Assembly (NCBI GenBank): GCA_017550625.1 | Contig: JAFZOL010000044.1 | Span: 1-64,000 of the forward strand | Source of the DNA: Clostridia bacterium | GTDB taxonomy: Bacteria; Bacillota; Clostridia; Oscillospirales; Acutalibacteraceae | Length of the DNA stretch: 64,000 bases | Direction of reading: 5' to 3' | Part shown: positions 38,221 through 46,683 of the stretch, in pieces | Layout: every line of letters starts with the position of its first letter | Numbering within the stretch: the stretch's first letter is position 1 | Made by a program: the position numbers and the translations under genes | Notes under the pieces: model-generated | The model's input: only the letters and a program-made list of their open reading frames with translations | The model's database searches: none | Told to the model about the DNA's origin: nothing

Positions 38221-38289
38221 AATGCAAAATACAAAATACAAAATTGAGGGGCCAGGGGCCAGAGGCCAGGGGCGCGGCGATGTGAGATG
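38221..38289. repeat. Composite heptamer-repeat element R5
   Basis: TGCAAAA, TACAAAA, TACAAAA (38223-38243) are followed by GGGGCCA, GGGGCCA, GAGGCCA (38248-38268) and a fragment GATGTGAGATG (38279-38289). The last base abuts the stop codon of the DUF6472 gene. Three different heptamer words meet in one 69-bp stretch. Confidence 0.8.
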
Positions 38290-38463
38290 CTAATTCTGTT
38301 TTCTTACAATGGTATATTCGTCCCCGGGGCGGAAAAACGGACAGCCCTCGCCCGACGATACGCGGGCAAGCTCATCCATGTCGAGGGATACGGCGCAGAC
38401 AAGCTCGCCGTATTCGTCGTCATATTCGCCGTACAGACATTCTTCGCACTGCGTGGTTCCCAT
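38290..38463 (-). CDS. DUF6472-like small Cys-containing protein
   Basis: A 57-aa acidic protein with Cys at 6, 9, 23 and 41. It matches the Clostridia-wide small family by the order CEECLYGEYDDEYGE, VCAVSLDMDELARV, CPFFRPGDEYTIVRKQ. The four Cys residues could bind a metal; no function is known. It has its own divergent promoter (38515-38543). A 20-nt hairpin with ACGGACAG arms lies in its leader (38489-38508). Confidence 0.75.
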   Translation of the reverse strand: MGTTQCEECLYGEYDDEYGELVCAVSLDMDELARVSSGEGCPFFRPGDEYTIVRKQN

Positions 38464-38514
38464 AAAAGCACCTGTTTAAAACAAACTGACGGACAGAATC
38501 CTGTCCGTTAATTC

Positions 38515-38543
38515 ATTTTACCACATATTCGGCGAAAAGTCAA
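38515..38543 (-). promoter_or_regulatory. Minus-strand promoter for the DUF6472/FAD oxidoreductase genes
   Basis: On the minus strand, TTGACT (38543-38538), a 17-nt spacer and TAAAAT (38520-38515). It is back to back with the plus-strand promoter at 38568. Confidence 0.7.
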
Positions 38544-38567
38544 GCACAGGGCTTTTCGCAAAAGGGC

Positions 38568-38597
38568 TTGACACGCTTCGCGCGCGTTTTGTATAAT
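38568..38597 (+). promoter_or_regulatory. Consensus promoter for the metallophosphatase gene
   Basis: A perfect TTGACA (38568-38573), an 18-nt spacer and a perfect TATAAT (38592-38597). Confidence 0.85.
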
Positions 38598-38636
38598 AGA
38601 AAAAAAGCCGCGCCGCGGCGAAAGGGGAGCGAACGG

Positions 38637-39758
38637 ATGGAGCGTGCGGACTTACGGTTTCATAACGGGACGTTCACGGTCATGGTGATCGGCGACCTCC
38701 ACGAGACCGTGGAGGACCAGGACGAACAGGATCTCCGCAAGACCCGCGACGCGATGGCGCTGCTCGACGCGGCCGCCGAGGCCGTGAAACCCGATCTCGC
38801 CGTCTACATGGGCGACATGGGCAAGAGTGAGGACGAGGCGCTCATGCGCAAACTCATCCGCCGCATCACCCTGCCGCTCAAAAAGCGCGACATCCCCTAC
38901 GCTCTCGTGTTCGGCAACCACGACCGCGAATGCGACCTGCCCCTGCAAAGGCAATTGGAGCTCTACCGCGAGGAATACCCGAACCTCTATATCGACGACA
39001 CCCCGGGGCTCCCCGGCTGCGGCAACTGCTGCGTGCCCGTCTACGGCGAAAACGGCTCCCGCCCCGTCTGGCGGCTGTGGTTCGCCGACAGCCACGGCTC
39101 TTACGAAGACCAGAGCGTCTCGTATTACGACTGGCTGCGCCCCGAGCAGGTGCGCTGGTACCGCGAAACGGCAGCCGAAAACGCCGCCCGCGACGGCAAA
39201 GTCCTGCCCGCTCTGTGGTTCATGCACGTCCCGGTGCGCGAGGAATACGAGCTGCTGCGCAAGGCCAAATGGTACGAGCTCCCGTTCTCGGTGCACGGCT
39301 TCGGCAAGCGCAAGGGCGGGTTCTATATCCGGAAGGACCGCTCGATCGGCTACCTCGGCGAGGACCCCGCCGCCGCCGAGATCAACAGCGGCGTCTTCGA
39401 CGCGTGGAAAGACGTCGGCGACGTCAGAGCCGCCGTGTTCGGCCACGACCACATGAACGAGTTCGCGGGCGAGGTGGACGGCATCCTGCTGTGCCAGTGC
39501 AAGCTCACGGGCTTTCACCCCTACACCGACGGCTGCAACGCCGGCGTGCGGGTCTTCACGCTCTACGAAAACGAGCCCGGGCGCTTCGACACGAAGATGG
39601 TGCATTTCAAGGAGCTCGGCCTCAAAAGCGAAAGCCTCGGCTTCGTGCAGCGGCATTTCCACGACCGGCAGGTCATCTGGGCGCGCATCGCGGCGGGTGC
39701 CGCGGGGCTTGCCGCCCTCGGCGCCGGCGCGGCCGTGCTCATCAAAAAAACAAAGTAA
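38637..39758 (+). CDS. DCR2-type metallophosphoesterase with C-terminal membrane anchor
   Basis: A 373-aa calcineurin-like phosphoesterase. Metal motifs are VIGDLHE, AVYMGDMGKS, FGNHDRE, FMHVPV and FGHDHMNEF. The order, and the DSHGSYEDQ/YDWLRPEQVRWY region, match the DCR2-like phosphatases found across Firmicutes. The C-terminus is a single hydrophobic helix (about 350-370) ending in lysines, with no N-terminal signal, so the enzyme is probably tail-anchored on the cytoplasmic side. The ATG at 38637 follows AAAGGGGA. The substrate is unknown. Confidence 0.85.
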   Translation: MERADLRFHNGTFTVMVIGDLHETVEDQDEQDLRKTRDAMALLDAAAEAVKPDLAVYMGDMGKSEDEALMRKLIRRITLPLKKRDIPYALVFGNHDRECDLPLQRQLELYREEYPNLYIDDTPGLPGCGNCCVPVYGENGSRPVWRLWFADSHGSYEDQSVSYYDWLRPEQVRWYRETAAENAARDGKVLPALWFMHVPVREEYELLRKAKWYELPFSVHGFGKRKGGFYIRKDRSIGYLGEDPAAAEINSGVFDAWKDVGDVRAAVFGHDHMNEFAGEVDGILLCQCKLTGFHPYTDGCNAGVRVFTLYENEPGRFDTKMVHFKELGLKSESLGFVQRHFHDRQVIWARIAAGAAGLAALGAGAAVLIKKTK

Positions 39759-39791
39759 CGCGAAAGCGTTTTGTCAAAAGGAGAGATCATC

Positions 39792-40547
39792 ATGAAACGT
39801 CATTCCGTTTTCCGTACGCTTGCGCTTATTCTTGCGCTGGCCCTTGCCCTCACGGCGTTCGCGGGCTGCGGCGCGTCCGGCGAAAAGCCCGGTGAAAGCA
39901 CGCAGGGCGGCGTCGGGATCCCGTCCGAAAAGGACGAGCTTTCGCCCGAGGCGCTCTATGAGGCAGCCGCCGCGAAGCAAGCCGATAACCCCCACCCCGT
40001 CGCCGTGTTCGTGCTCGGCTCCGGCGAGACCGTGACCGCCGAGCTCTATGAGGACGTCGCGCCCAACACCGTGAACAACTTCATTTCGCTCGCGAACAGC
40101 GGGTTCTACGACGGCCTCATCTTCCACCGCGTGATCGCGAACTTCATGATCCAGGGCGGCGACCCCGACGGCAACGGCACCGGCGGCCCCGGCTATCAGA
40201 TCCCGGGCGAATTCTCGAACAACGGCTTCAAAAACGACCTCGCCCACACCCCGGGCGTGCTGTCGATGGCGCGGCAGGGCAGCCGCACGAACCCCGCGTC
40301 GAAATATAACACCGCCGGGTCGCAGTTCTTCATCTGCGTGGCCACCTATCCCTCGCTCGACGGCGACTACGCCGCCTTCGGCAAGGTCGTAGACGGCATG
40401 GACGCGGTCTACGCGATCTCGAACACGGCCACCGACGCCAATGACAAGCCTCTCACCGATCAGGTGATGAAATACGTGCGCGTCGACACCCACGGCGTCA
40501 CTTACGACCCGCCCGTGAAGACCGGCGACGGCAGCGTTCTGTCGTGA
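39792..40547 (+). CDS. Cyclophilin-type peptidylprolyl isomerase lipoprotein
   Basis: A 251-aa exported foldase. The signal peptide ends in the lipobox TAFAGC (Cys about 26). The cyclophilin domain shows [47 protein letters not shown] and GSQFFIC, so the catalytic Arg and the Gln/Phe pocket are present. The ATG at 39792 has AAAGGAGAG upstream and is preferred to an earlier TTG. It follows the metallophosphatase by 33 nt, over a small CGC/GCG hairpin. Confidence 0.93.
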   Translation: MKRHSVFRTLALILALALALTAFAGCGASGEKPGESTQGGVGIPSEKDELSPEALYEAAAAKQADNPHPVAVFVLGSGETVTAELYEDVAPNTVNNFISLANSGFYDGLIFHRVIANFMIQGGDPDGNGTGGPGYQIPGEFSNNGFKNDLAHTPGVLSMARQGSRTNPASKYNTAGSQFFICVATYPSLDGDYAAFGKVVDGMDAVYAISNTATDANDKPLTDQVMKYVRVDTHGVTYDPPVKTGDGSVLS

Positions 40548-40572
40548 CCCCTCGCGCGATAAAAGAAAAAGA

Positions 40573-40601
40573 TTGACTCAGACACGGCTTTGTGATAAAA
40601 T
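40573..40601 (+). promoter_or_regulatory. Promoter for yebC-lgt
   Basis: TTGACT at 40573-40578, a 17-nt spacer and TAAAAT at 40596-40601. Confidence 0.72.
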
Positions 40602-40643
40602 ATAAGGTCGTAAAAGAAAAATCCCCCGAAAGGATGAATACCG

Positions 40644-41378
40644 ATGTCAGGACATAACAAATGGAGCACCATCAAGCGCAAAAAAGAGAAGACCGATAAC
40701 GCCAGAGCGAAGGTCTTCACGAAGATCGGCCGCGAGATCTCGGTCGCCGTGAAAGAGGGCGGCCCCGACCCGGCGGGCAACTCCAAGCTCGCCGCCGTCA
40801 TCGCCAAGGCCAAGGCCGCGAACGTGCCGAACGACAATATCGAGCGCATCATCAAAAAGGCGGCGGGCGAAGGCAGCGCCGACAATTACGAAGAGATCAT
40901 CTACGAAGGCTACGGCCCCGCGGGCGTGGCGGTCGTGGTCGAGGCCCTCACCGACAACCGCAACCGCACCGCAGGAGACGTGCGGCACTACTTCGACAAA
41001 TACGGCGGCAACATGGGTCAGTCCGGCAGCGTGATGTTCATGTTCACGCGCCAGGGCGTGGTGCTCGTGGACGCCGAGGACGTGGATGAGGACGAGATCA
41101 TGGAAAAAGCGCTCGAAGCGGGCGCCGAGGACGTGATCGCGGACGACGGCGTGTTCGACGTGCGCACGGGCGTGCACGACGTGGCTGCCGTTGCCGAGGC
41201 GCTGACGAACGCGGGCTACACCGTGGTGAGCGCCGAGGCCGAATACGTGCCCTCCACCTATACCCGCCTCGAGGGCGACAACATCACCCAGATGGGCAAG
41301 ATGCTCGAGATGTTTGAGGAGAACGACGACATCCAGGCCGTGTGGCACAACTGGGAAAACGAAGACGATTACGAATGA
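40644..41378 (+). CDS. yebC: YebC/PmpR family regulator (TACO1-like)
   Basis: A 244-aa protein with the invariant YebC start MSGHNKWSTIKRKKEKTD and the downstream GYGPAGVAVVVEALTDNRNRT and GSVMFMF motifs. Members bind DNA as regulators, or act on the ribosome to relieve stalling at proline stretches. Length is standard. It lies 15 nt before lgt and is probably co-transcribed with it. Confidence 0.95.
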   Translation: MSGHNKWSTIKRKKEKTDNARAKVFTKIGREISVAVKEGGPDPAGNSKLAAVIAKAKAANVPNDNIERIIKKAAGEGSADNYEEIIYEGYGPAGVAVVVEALTDNRNRTAGDVRHYFDKYGGNMGQSGSVMFMFTRQGVVLVDAEDVDEDEIMEKALEAGAEDVIADDGVFDVRTGVHDVAAVAEALTNAGYTVVSAEAEYVPSTYTRLEGDNITQMGKMLEMFEENDDIQAVWHNWENEDDYE

Positions 41379-41393
41379 TCGGCGGAGAATGCT

Positions 41394-42533
41394 ATGACGT
41401 TTTTTAAGGATACCACCGAAGTCACCTTCAAGGCGCTCGACCACGTGTTCAACGTCTCGTCGGTGTTCTGCGAGATCAACCTGCCGTTTCTGTCGTCGCC
41501 GCTCACCATCAAGTGGTACGGCGTGATCATCGGCTTCGGTCTGGTGCTCGCGGTGCTGTTCGGCGGCAGAAAAGCCTACGTCTGGAAGATCGACATCTAC
41601 AAGATGCTCGATATCCTGATCTACGGGGCGCTGGCCGGCATCATCGGCGCGAGGCTCTATTACGTGTTCACCACGTGGGACTATTATTCGAAGAACCCGG
41701 GCGAGATCTTCGCGATCTGGCACGGCGGCCTCGCCATCTACGGCGGCCTGATCGCGGGCCTGTTGGCGGCGCTCGTGGTGTGCATCGTCGAGAAGATCAA
41801 CATCCCGAACCTGCTCGACCTGTGCGGCATGTCGTTCCTCATCGGGCAGGGCATCGGGCGCTGGGGCAATTTCGCGAATCAGGAGGCCTTCGGCATCCCC
41901 ACCGACCTGCCGTGGGGCATGCACTCCGCGAAAACCGAGGCCTATCTGCTCACGCAGGGCTATTCCGCAACCGAGGCCTCGCGCTTCGTGCACCCCACCT
42001 TCCTCTATGAATCCCTGTGGTGTTTGCTCGGCTTCGTGGTTCTCTATATCATCTGCCAGAAGGCGCGCAAGTTCTCGGGCCAGCTCTTTCTCTGCTACGG
42101 CGTGTGGTACGGCGCCGAGCGCGCGGTCGTCGAGGGCCTTCGCACCGACTCGCTCTACATCGGCGACACGGGCATCCGCATCTCGCAGCTTCTGAGCATC
42201 ATCCTCGTGATCGTGTGCGGCACGCTGCTCGTGATCTTCCTCATTCATTTCTCGCGCCACCCGAAGCCCATCGAGGGTGTGGACTACTTCAAAGAGGTCC
42301 CCGTCTACCGCTACAAGCGCAAGGTGCAGGAGGCGAAAAAGCTCGTCTCGAAATATAACGCCCTCGCCGAAAAGGCCGAGGCCGTGGGCGACGACCGTAC
42401 CGCCGGGCGCTGGTACGGCAAGGCACGGGCGCAGGAGGCGATCGTCGAAAAGAACCAGAAGCTCGCCGACGAGGACGACCGTAAGCGCGCCGAAAAGAAG
42501 CTCGCCAAAGAAGCCAAAAAGGCGAAAGCCTGA
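41394..42533 (+). CDS. lgt: Prolipoprotein diacylglyceryl transferase
   Basis: A 379-aa integral membrane enzyme that attaches diacylglycerol to the lipobox Cys of prolipoproteins. Signature motifs are IKWYGVIIGFGLVLAV, the Lgt core IGQGIGRWGNFANQEAFG, and HPTFLYESLW. After the last membrane helix (about 290) there is a charged Lys/Ala/Glu tail of roughly 90 residues, likely cytoplasmic and longer than in E. coli Lgt. This genome segment encodes several lipoproteins (for example at 39792, 56717 and 57878) that would be substrates. Confidence 0.95.
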   Translation: MTFFKDTTEVTFKALDHVFNVSSVFCEINLPFLSSPLTIKWYGVIIGFGLVLAVLFGGRKAYVWKIDIYKMLDILIYGALAGIIGARLYYVFTTWDYYSKNPGEIFAIWHGGLAIYGGLIAGLLAALVVCIVEKINIPNLLDLCGMSFLIGQGIGRWGNFANQEAFGIPTDLPWGMHSAKTEAYLLTQGYSATEASRFVHPTFLYESLWCLLGFVVLYIICQKARKFSGQLFLCYGVWYGAERAVVEGLRTDSLYIGDTGIRISQLLSIILVIVCGTLLVIFLIHFSRHPKPIEGVDYFKEVPVYRYKRKVQEAKKLVSKYNALAEKAEAVGDDRTAGRWYGKARAQEAIVEKNQKLADEDDRKRAEKKLAKEAKKAKA

Positions 42534-42596
42534 TTGACTGTTCTACAAGTACAATCCTTTATATCTTTGAGTTTTCTTTAAAGAAGGTGACCTCCA

Positions 42597-43256
42597 ATGT
42601 CAAATCCTAATAAGTATATTGATCTTGCTGTTCAATCAAAGTTTGAGTTTTATGACTATGGACATGCTTTGGAGATTTTGCATGAAAGCTTTCCAGAAGA
42701 ATGGAAAGAGATCCAACAATCTTTGAAACAACTTCAATTATCTTTGGATGATATTTTAAAAGCAGGAGGAAATGAGTCGCCGATTCCGAAAAAATTCGAT
42801 GATATATTATACCCTTATGGATGGCGTGAGATTCGTATTTCTGGAGATTTGATAGTAAAAAAGTATCCTCGTCAAGCAGCTCAACGCAGAGGTCGTTTTG
42901 CAAATGAGCCGTTCGAAATTGACACAATCAAGGGATATATAGATGGGCATAACATTGATTTCTTAAAGAATAAAGTTGCTTTTGATTTAGAATGGAACAG
43001 TAAAGATCAGACCTTCGATCGGGATCTGCTTGCAATGAGGACCTATTTTGATTGCGGATTAATCGACGTGGGTGTTATTGTTACCAGATCCGAAGAGCTG
43101 AATGATGTCTTTAGGGATATAGGTATTTTGACGAAATATGGTGCATCAACGACATGGATGGGAAAACTGAAATATCGTCTTGACAGCAGAAGGAACGGAG
43201 GTTGTCCAATCTTAGCGGTTGGAATCAAGAAAGGGTGTGTTGAAGGATATGAGTAA
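42597..43256 (+). CDS. BglII/BstYI-family type II restriction endonuclease
   Basis: A 219-aa protein. The central block NIDFLKNKVAFDLEWNSKDQ, then FDRDLLAMRTYFDCG and IDVGVIVTR, matches the BglII/BstYI/XhoII group, which cuts at sequences with a GATC core. D121, E132, N134 and K136 lie in the PD-(D/E)xK-like active-site region; the exact assignment is by eye. Base composition is strikingly AT-rich: 42601-42660 has 17 G/C of 60, against 45 of 60 just before it in lgt (42361-42420). It overlaps the methyltransferase gene by 8 nt. Confidence 0.83.
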   Translation: MSNPNKYIDLAVQSKFEFYDYGHALEILHESFPEEWKEIQQSLKQLQLSLDDILKAGGNESPIPKKFDDILYPYGWREIRISGDLIVKKYPRQAAQRRGRFANEPFEIDTIKGYIDGHNIDFLKNKVAFDLEWNSKDQTFDRDLLAMRTYFDCGLIDVGVIVTRSEELNDVFRDIGILTKYGASTTWMGKLKYRLDSRRNGGCPILAVGIKKGCVEGYE

Positions 43257-43890
43257 TTTAGAACAGACTGCAAAAGACTTATTGTCCTTCACAAATGGGA
43301 AAAAGTATAACACAATTTATGCAGATCCACCATGGCAGTTTCAAAACCGTACTGGTAAAGTGGCCCCGGAGCACAAGAGGCTTACAAGATATGAAACAAT
43401 GACTCTGGAAGACATCAAATCCCTTCCAGTATCAGAAATCGCAGATGATAAAGCGCATTTATACCTTTGGATTCCCAACGCATTGCTTCCGAGTGGTTTG
43501 GAGGTTATGGATGCATGGGGCTTTGAGTATAAGGGAAACGTTGTTTGGGAAAAAGTTCGCAAGGACGGTTTGCCTGACGGAAGGGGAGTGGGGTTCTATT
43601 TCCGAAATGTGACAGAGCTCCTTCTTTTTGGCATCAAAAAAAAGAGCGCACCGAATCGAACGTTATCTCCTGCCCGTTCACAAGTTAATCTTGTAAGATC
43701 TCAAAAACGTGAACACAGCAGAAAGCCAGATGAAATAATACCGATCATTGAGTCCTGCAGTCTGCCCAATCGGATTGAACTGTTTGCCAGAGGAGACCGC
43801 GAAGGATGGGATATGTGGGGCAATCAGGCTGATTCTTCTTATGAGCCAACTTGGAACACATATAAAAACCATACGGTTGCAGAAGCTTAA
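43249..43890 (+). CDS. MT-A70-type adenine-N6 DNA methyltransferase
   Basis: A 213-aa SAM-dependent methyltransferase of the MT-A70 class. The catalytic motif YADPPWQF lies at 24-31, LYLWIPNALLPSGLEVMDAWGF follows, and RNVTELLLFGIKKK and SRKPDEI complete the pattern. It is expected to methylate adenine in the site cut by the neighbouring endonuclease. The ATG at 43249 overlaps the end of the endonuclease gene. The GAAGGA just upstream is tightly spaced, and an earlier in-frame TTG is possible. It is AT-rich like its partner, suggesting joint acquisition. Confidence 0.87.
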   Translation: MSNLEQTAKDLLSFTNGKKYNTIYADPPWQFQNRTGKVAPEHKRLTRYETMTLEDIKSLPVSEIADDKAHLYLWIPNALLPSGLEVMDAWGFEYKGNVVWEKVRKDGLPDGRGVGFYFRNVTELLLFGIKKKSAPNRTLSPARSQVNLVRSQKREHSRKPDEIIPIIESCSLPNRIELFARGDREGWDMWGNQADSSYEPTWNTYKNHTVAEA

Positions 43891-43943
43891 AGTAGGAAAG
43901 GCTTCTTATTTGTGATTATTCTATAGTTTCAAAAAAGTATGAT

Positions 43944-43976
43944 AAAACCGGCGCGTTCGTGCGCCGGTTTGGTTTT
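43944..43976. terminator. Bidirectional terminator after the restriction-modification genes
   Basis: Stem AAACCGGCGC / GCGCCGGTTT with a GTTCGT loop at 43945-43970, followed by GGTTTTCT. It is shared with the minus-strand phosphoesterase gene. Confidence 0.85.
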
Positions 43977-44014
43977 CTCTCATAAGTTTTCTTCGGACAA
44001 TCTCTTTTGATTGT

Positions 44015-45445
44015 TCAAAGTTGGATCGTGATCGCGTCGTCGTCGCCGGTGCGGTCGTTATACAGGAAGCTGACGAGCACGTCGGTCAGGGTCTGCCCCT
44101 CGGGCAGGAGTTCCGCGAGCTTTTTGATATGCAGCTTCTCCTGGATGTGGTCCACGCGCCGCGTCACGCCCGTGAACACCTTATACTGCACGGTGTCGGG
44201 GCCGAAGGGCCCGTTGCCGGGATAGATGTGTTTGATCACCTTGATGATCTCGGGCAGGGCGGGCATGGACTTGAGCTCTTTGATCTCTTCTTTGCCGAGA
44301 CCGTTATACTTTTTGCCGAACTTCGCGGGCGTGGACATCTTGAGGTTGTCCGCGCTCTTCAGCGCCTTCTTCCACAGCGCCGGATGGGCTTTGAGCTGGT
44401 CGGTCGGCAGCAGGCCGCGCACGCCGTCCACGAAACGGTTCCAGTCGGTCCTGAGATACGGCAGGCTGTTCTCGAGCAGGCCGATGAAATTGAGGCCGTA
44501 GATATACTCCGACGCGCTCTTGCCGCCGGTGTCGAGGCCCTTGATCGTCTCGATGCCGATGCTCGTCACGTCGAGCACCTTCGTTTCGGTGTCGAAGGTG
44601 ATCTTGCGCATCTTGCCGCAGGCGGAGCCCATGGCCACGGTGGACACGTCGTAGAAATAGTTTCCGTTTTCGTCCTCGTATTTCCGGATGTTCTGCACGT
44701 GCGTGTGGCCGGTGAAAATCACGCGCACGCCCTTTTCGCACATGAGGCGGCTTAGATCCTTATACCCGCCGTACATCTCGAAATCCGCGACGTGGCGGTA
44801 GATCTCCCACGGCGCGATCACGGGGTGGTGGACGGCCAGAATCACCTTTTCTCCGGCGTTTTGGGCCTTGTCGATCTCATCGGAAAGCCACTTCACGCCG
44901 TCCGCGAACAGGCCGCAGAAAGACCGCCCGTTGCCGTTGTCGTTGATCATGATGAGCCTGAGCCCCTCGCAGAGCTTCGCGGAATATGAGCCGCTCTCCT
45001 CGTGCACGCTGTCGGCGTCCGCCGGGCCGTAGTCGTAATAGAGCGGCAAGAGCTCGGTCTTGTACACGCTCTCCGCGGGCTCACTGCGGTCTTCGATATA
45101 GCGCACCGCGCCGAAGATATTTTCGTCCCTGCCGCCCTGCGACGAATAGTCGTGCGTGGCGGTGGTCACCCACACGCGCTTGCCTTTCGCTTTGAGCGCG
45201 TCGAGCCGTTTTTTGAAGCTCTCGTGGTCCGTGACGGCGCCGGCGTTCACAAGGTCGCCGGTGATGAGCAGGGTGTCGGCGGTTTCGTCGGCGAGAAACT
45301 TCTCGGCGAACGAATCGAAGATCCCGGGCGTGGCCTTCAGCGCGATCTGGTCGCCGCGCTCGCGGCCGTTCACGGGCTCGCCCTCGACCCAGCTCTCGGG
45401 CGCGAGGTAATGGGGGTCGGTCAGAAGATAAAACGTATATTTCAT
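44015..45445 (-). CDS. Calcineurin-like metallophosphoesterase
   Basis: A 476-aa cytoplasmic protein (no signal peptide). Metal motifs are LLTDPHYL (about 7-14), LLITGDLVNAG, TATHDYSS in place of the canonical GNHD, LAVHHPVI and FTGHTHVQNI. The C-terminal 170 residues form a helical domain without a recognised family. The start has AAAGGAG upstream. It lies 30 nt downstream of the MscS gene and is probably in the same operon. Confidence 0.83.
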   Translation of the reverse strand: MKYTFYLLTDPHYLAPESWVEGEPVNGRERGDQIALKATPGIFDSFAEKFLADETADTLLITGDLVNAGAVTDHESFKKRLDALKAKGKRVWVTTATHDYSSQGGRDENIFGAVRYIEDRSEPAESVYKTELLPLYYDYGPADADSVHEESGSYSAKLCEGLRLIMINDNGNGRSFCGLFADGVKWLSDEIDKAQNAGEKVILAVHHPVIAPWEIYRHVADFEMYGGYKDLSRLMCEKGVRVIFTGHTHVQNIRKYEDENGNYFYDVSTVAMGSACGKMRKITFDTETKVLDVTSIGIETIKGLDTGGKSASEYIYGLNFIGLLENSLPYLRTDWNRFVDGVRGLLPTDQLKAHPALWKKALKSADNLKMSTPAKFGKKYNGLGKEEIKELKSMPALPEIIKVIKHIYPGNGPFGPDTVQYKVFTGVTRRVDHIQEKLHIKKLAELLPEGQTLTDVLVSFLYNDRTGDDDAITIQL

Positions 45446-45475
45446 AGCGGGCTCCTTTCCTTTGAGGTCCGGTAT

Positions 45476-46396
45476 TTATTTCGTATGCACGTCCACCTGC
45501 GGGAAGGGGATCGTGATGCCGTTTTCGTCGAAGGCGCGCTTCACGTCGTGCTGCAGGTCGAAGCACACCTGCCAGTAGTCAGCGGAGTTCACCCACGCGC
45601 GCACGGTGTATTCGATCGCCGAATCCTTATGCGCCGAAACGCGGGCGAAGGGGGCGGGATCCTTCATGATCTTCTCATTCCGGTCGCACACGTTCAAAAG
45701 CACGCGCTCCACCTTGTCCACGTCGTCCGAATACGAGGCGGTGAACGTCAGGTCCACGCGGCTTTCGGGCAGGGCGAAGAAATTCACGAGCGTCGAGTTC
45801 GAGATCGTGGCGTTGGGCACCACCACGCGGCGGTTGTCGATCGTGAGGATCTTCGTGTGGAAGATGCCGATCTCCTCCACCGTGCCGGTGGTGTCGTTGA
45901 ACTTCAGAAAGTCGCCCACCTTGAACGGGCGCGTGAGCATCAGCACGAAGCCGCCCGCGATGTTCGCCAGCGACCCCTGCAGCGCGAGGCCGATCGCGAG
46001 CCCGCACGAGCCCACCACCGCGATGATCGAGGTCATGGGCACGCCCATGATCGCGAGCGCCGTGATGCCGACGATGATCTTGAGCACCACGTTCATCACC
46101 GCGAGCAAAAACTGCCGCGCCGACGGCTCGATCTTCTGCATGGCCTTCGCGGCTTTGAGCTTGCGCACGGCGGCGTTGATGAGCTTGAAGCCCACGATCA
46201 GCACCACCAGCGCGATCAGCAGCCGCCCGCCGTAGGTCACGGCGAACTCTTCGAGCATCGTGAGCAGCTTTTTGAGGTAGTCGCCCACCTCGCTGAAATT
46301 GTCGGGCAGGTCGGCTACGGCGCTGTAGCCCTTGTTGATGCTGTCCGATACCTCAAGGGTCGTTTCTTCAACGGTTTCGCAGAACTGTACGAGCAT
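45476..46396 (-). CDS. MscS family small-conductance mechanosensitive channel
   Basis: A 306-aa membrane channel that opens on hypo-osmotic stress. Three N-terminal helices end in the Gly/Ala-rich pore helix (SCGLAIGLALQGSLANIAGG). PFKVGDFLKFNDTTGTVEEI and VPNATISNSTLVNF follow, typical of the MscS beta domain, then the vestibule domain. Length is close to that of E. coli MscS. A good promoter lies just upstream. Confidence 0.94.
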   Translation of the reverse strand: MLVQFCETVEETTLEVSDSINKGYSAVADLPDNFSEVGDYLKKLLTMLEEFAVTYGGRLLIALVVLIVGFKLINAAVRKLKAAKAMQKIEPSARQFLLAVMNVVLKIIVGITALAIMGVPMTSIIAVVGSCGLAIGLALQGSLANIAGGFVLMLTRPFKVGDFLKFNDTTGTVEEIGIFHTKILTIDNRRVVVPNATISNSTLVNFFALPESRVDLTFTASYSDDVDKVERVLLNVCDRNEKIMKDPAPFARVSAHKDSAIEYTVRAWVNSADYWQVCFDLQHDVKRAFDENGITIPFPQVDVHTK

Positions 46397-46420
46397 ATCC
46401 TAACCTCGCTTTCTTTCCAA

Positions 46421-46449
46421 ATTATACCGAGTCCGCCGCCAAAAAGCAA
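46421..46449 (-). promoter_or_regulatory. Promoter of the mscS-phosphoesterase operon
   Basis: On the minus strand, TTGCTT (46449-46444), a 17-nt spacer and a perfect TATAAT (46426-46421). Confidence 0.75.
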
Positions 46450-46554
46450 GAGGGGAAACACAAAAACCGTTTTGTGCATATTATATAAAAACGGACTCAA
46501 AAACTTATACAAATCAATTAAAAGGGAAAAATATTATAAAAAGCGAAATAAGGG

Positions 46555-46612
46555 TTGACAGTTTGTCACCTTTTTGATAAGATAAGCCGTAATGACAAAC
46601 TGACGAATTGTC
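46555..46612 (+). promoter_or_regulatory. Promoter with overlapping TetR-type operators
   Basis: TTGACA (46555-46560), a 17-nt spacer and TAAGAT (46578-46583). A palindrome TGACA-GTT-TGTCA (46556-46568) covers the -35. TGACAAACTGAC at 46593-46604 is its inverted copy just downstream of the start region, and the overlapping GACAA...TTGTC adds a second imperfect palindrome. This is the layout expected for autoregulation by the TetR protein encoded next. Confidence 0.7.
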
Positions 46613-46683
46613 TAATTTTTTCAGTTTCCTTTCAGAAAACCCCGCCTGCGGGGCACATTCCAACGACATCACGGAGGTGGCTT

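Noticed and set aside
39757..39772. AACGC/GCGTT hairpin after the DCR2-like gene as a terminator
   Set aside because: The stem has only five pairs with a short T run, and it overlaps the region just before the cyclophilin ribosome site.
46555..46683. Riboswitch in the TetR leader
   Set aside because: Only promoter-overlapping palindromes are visible, without a multi-stem aptamer or terminator.
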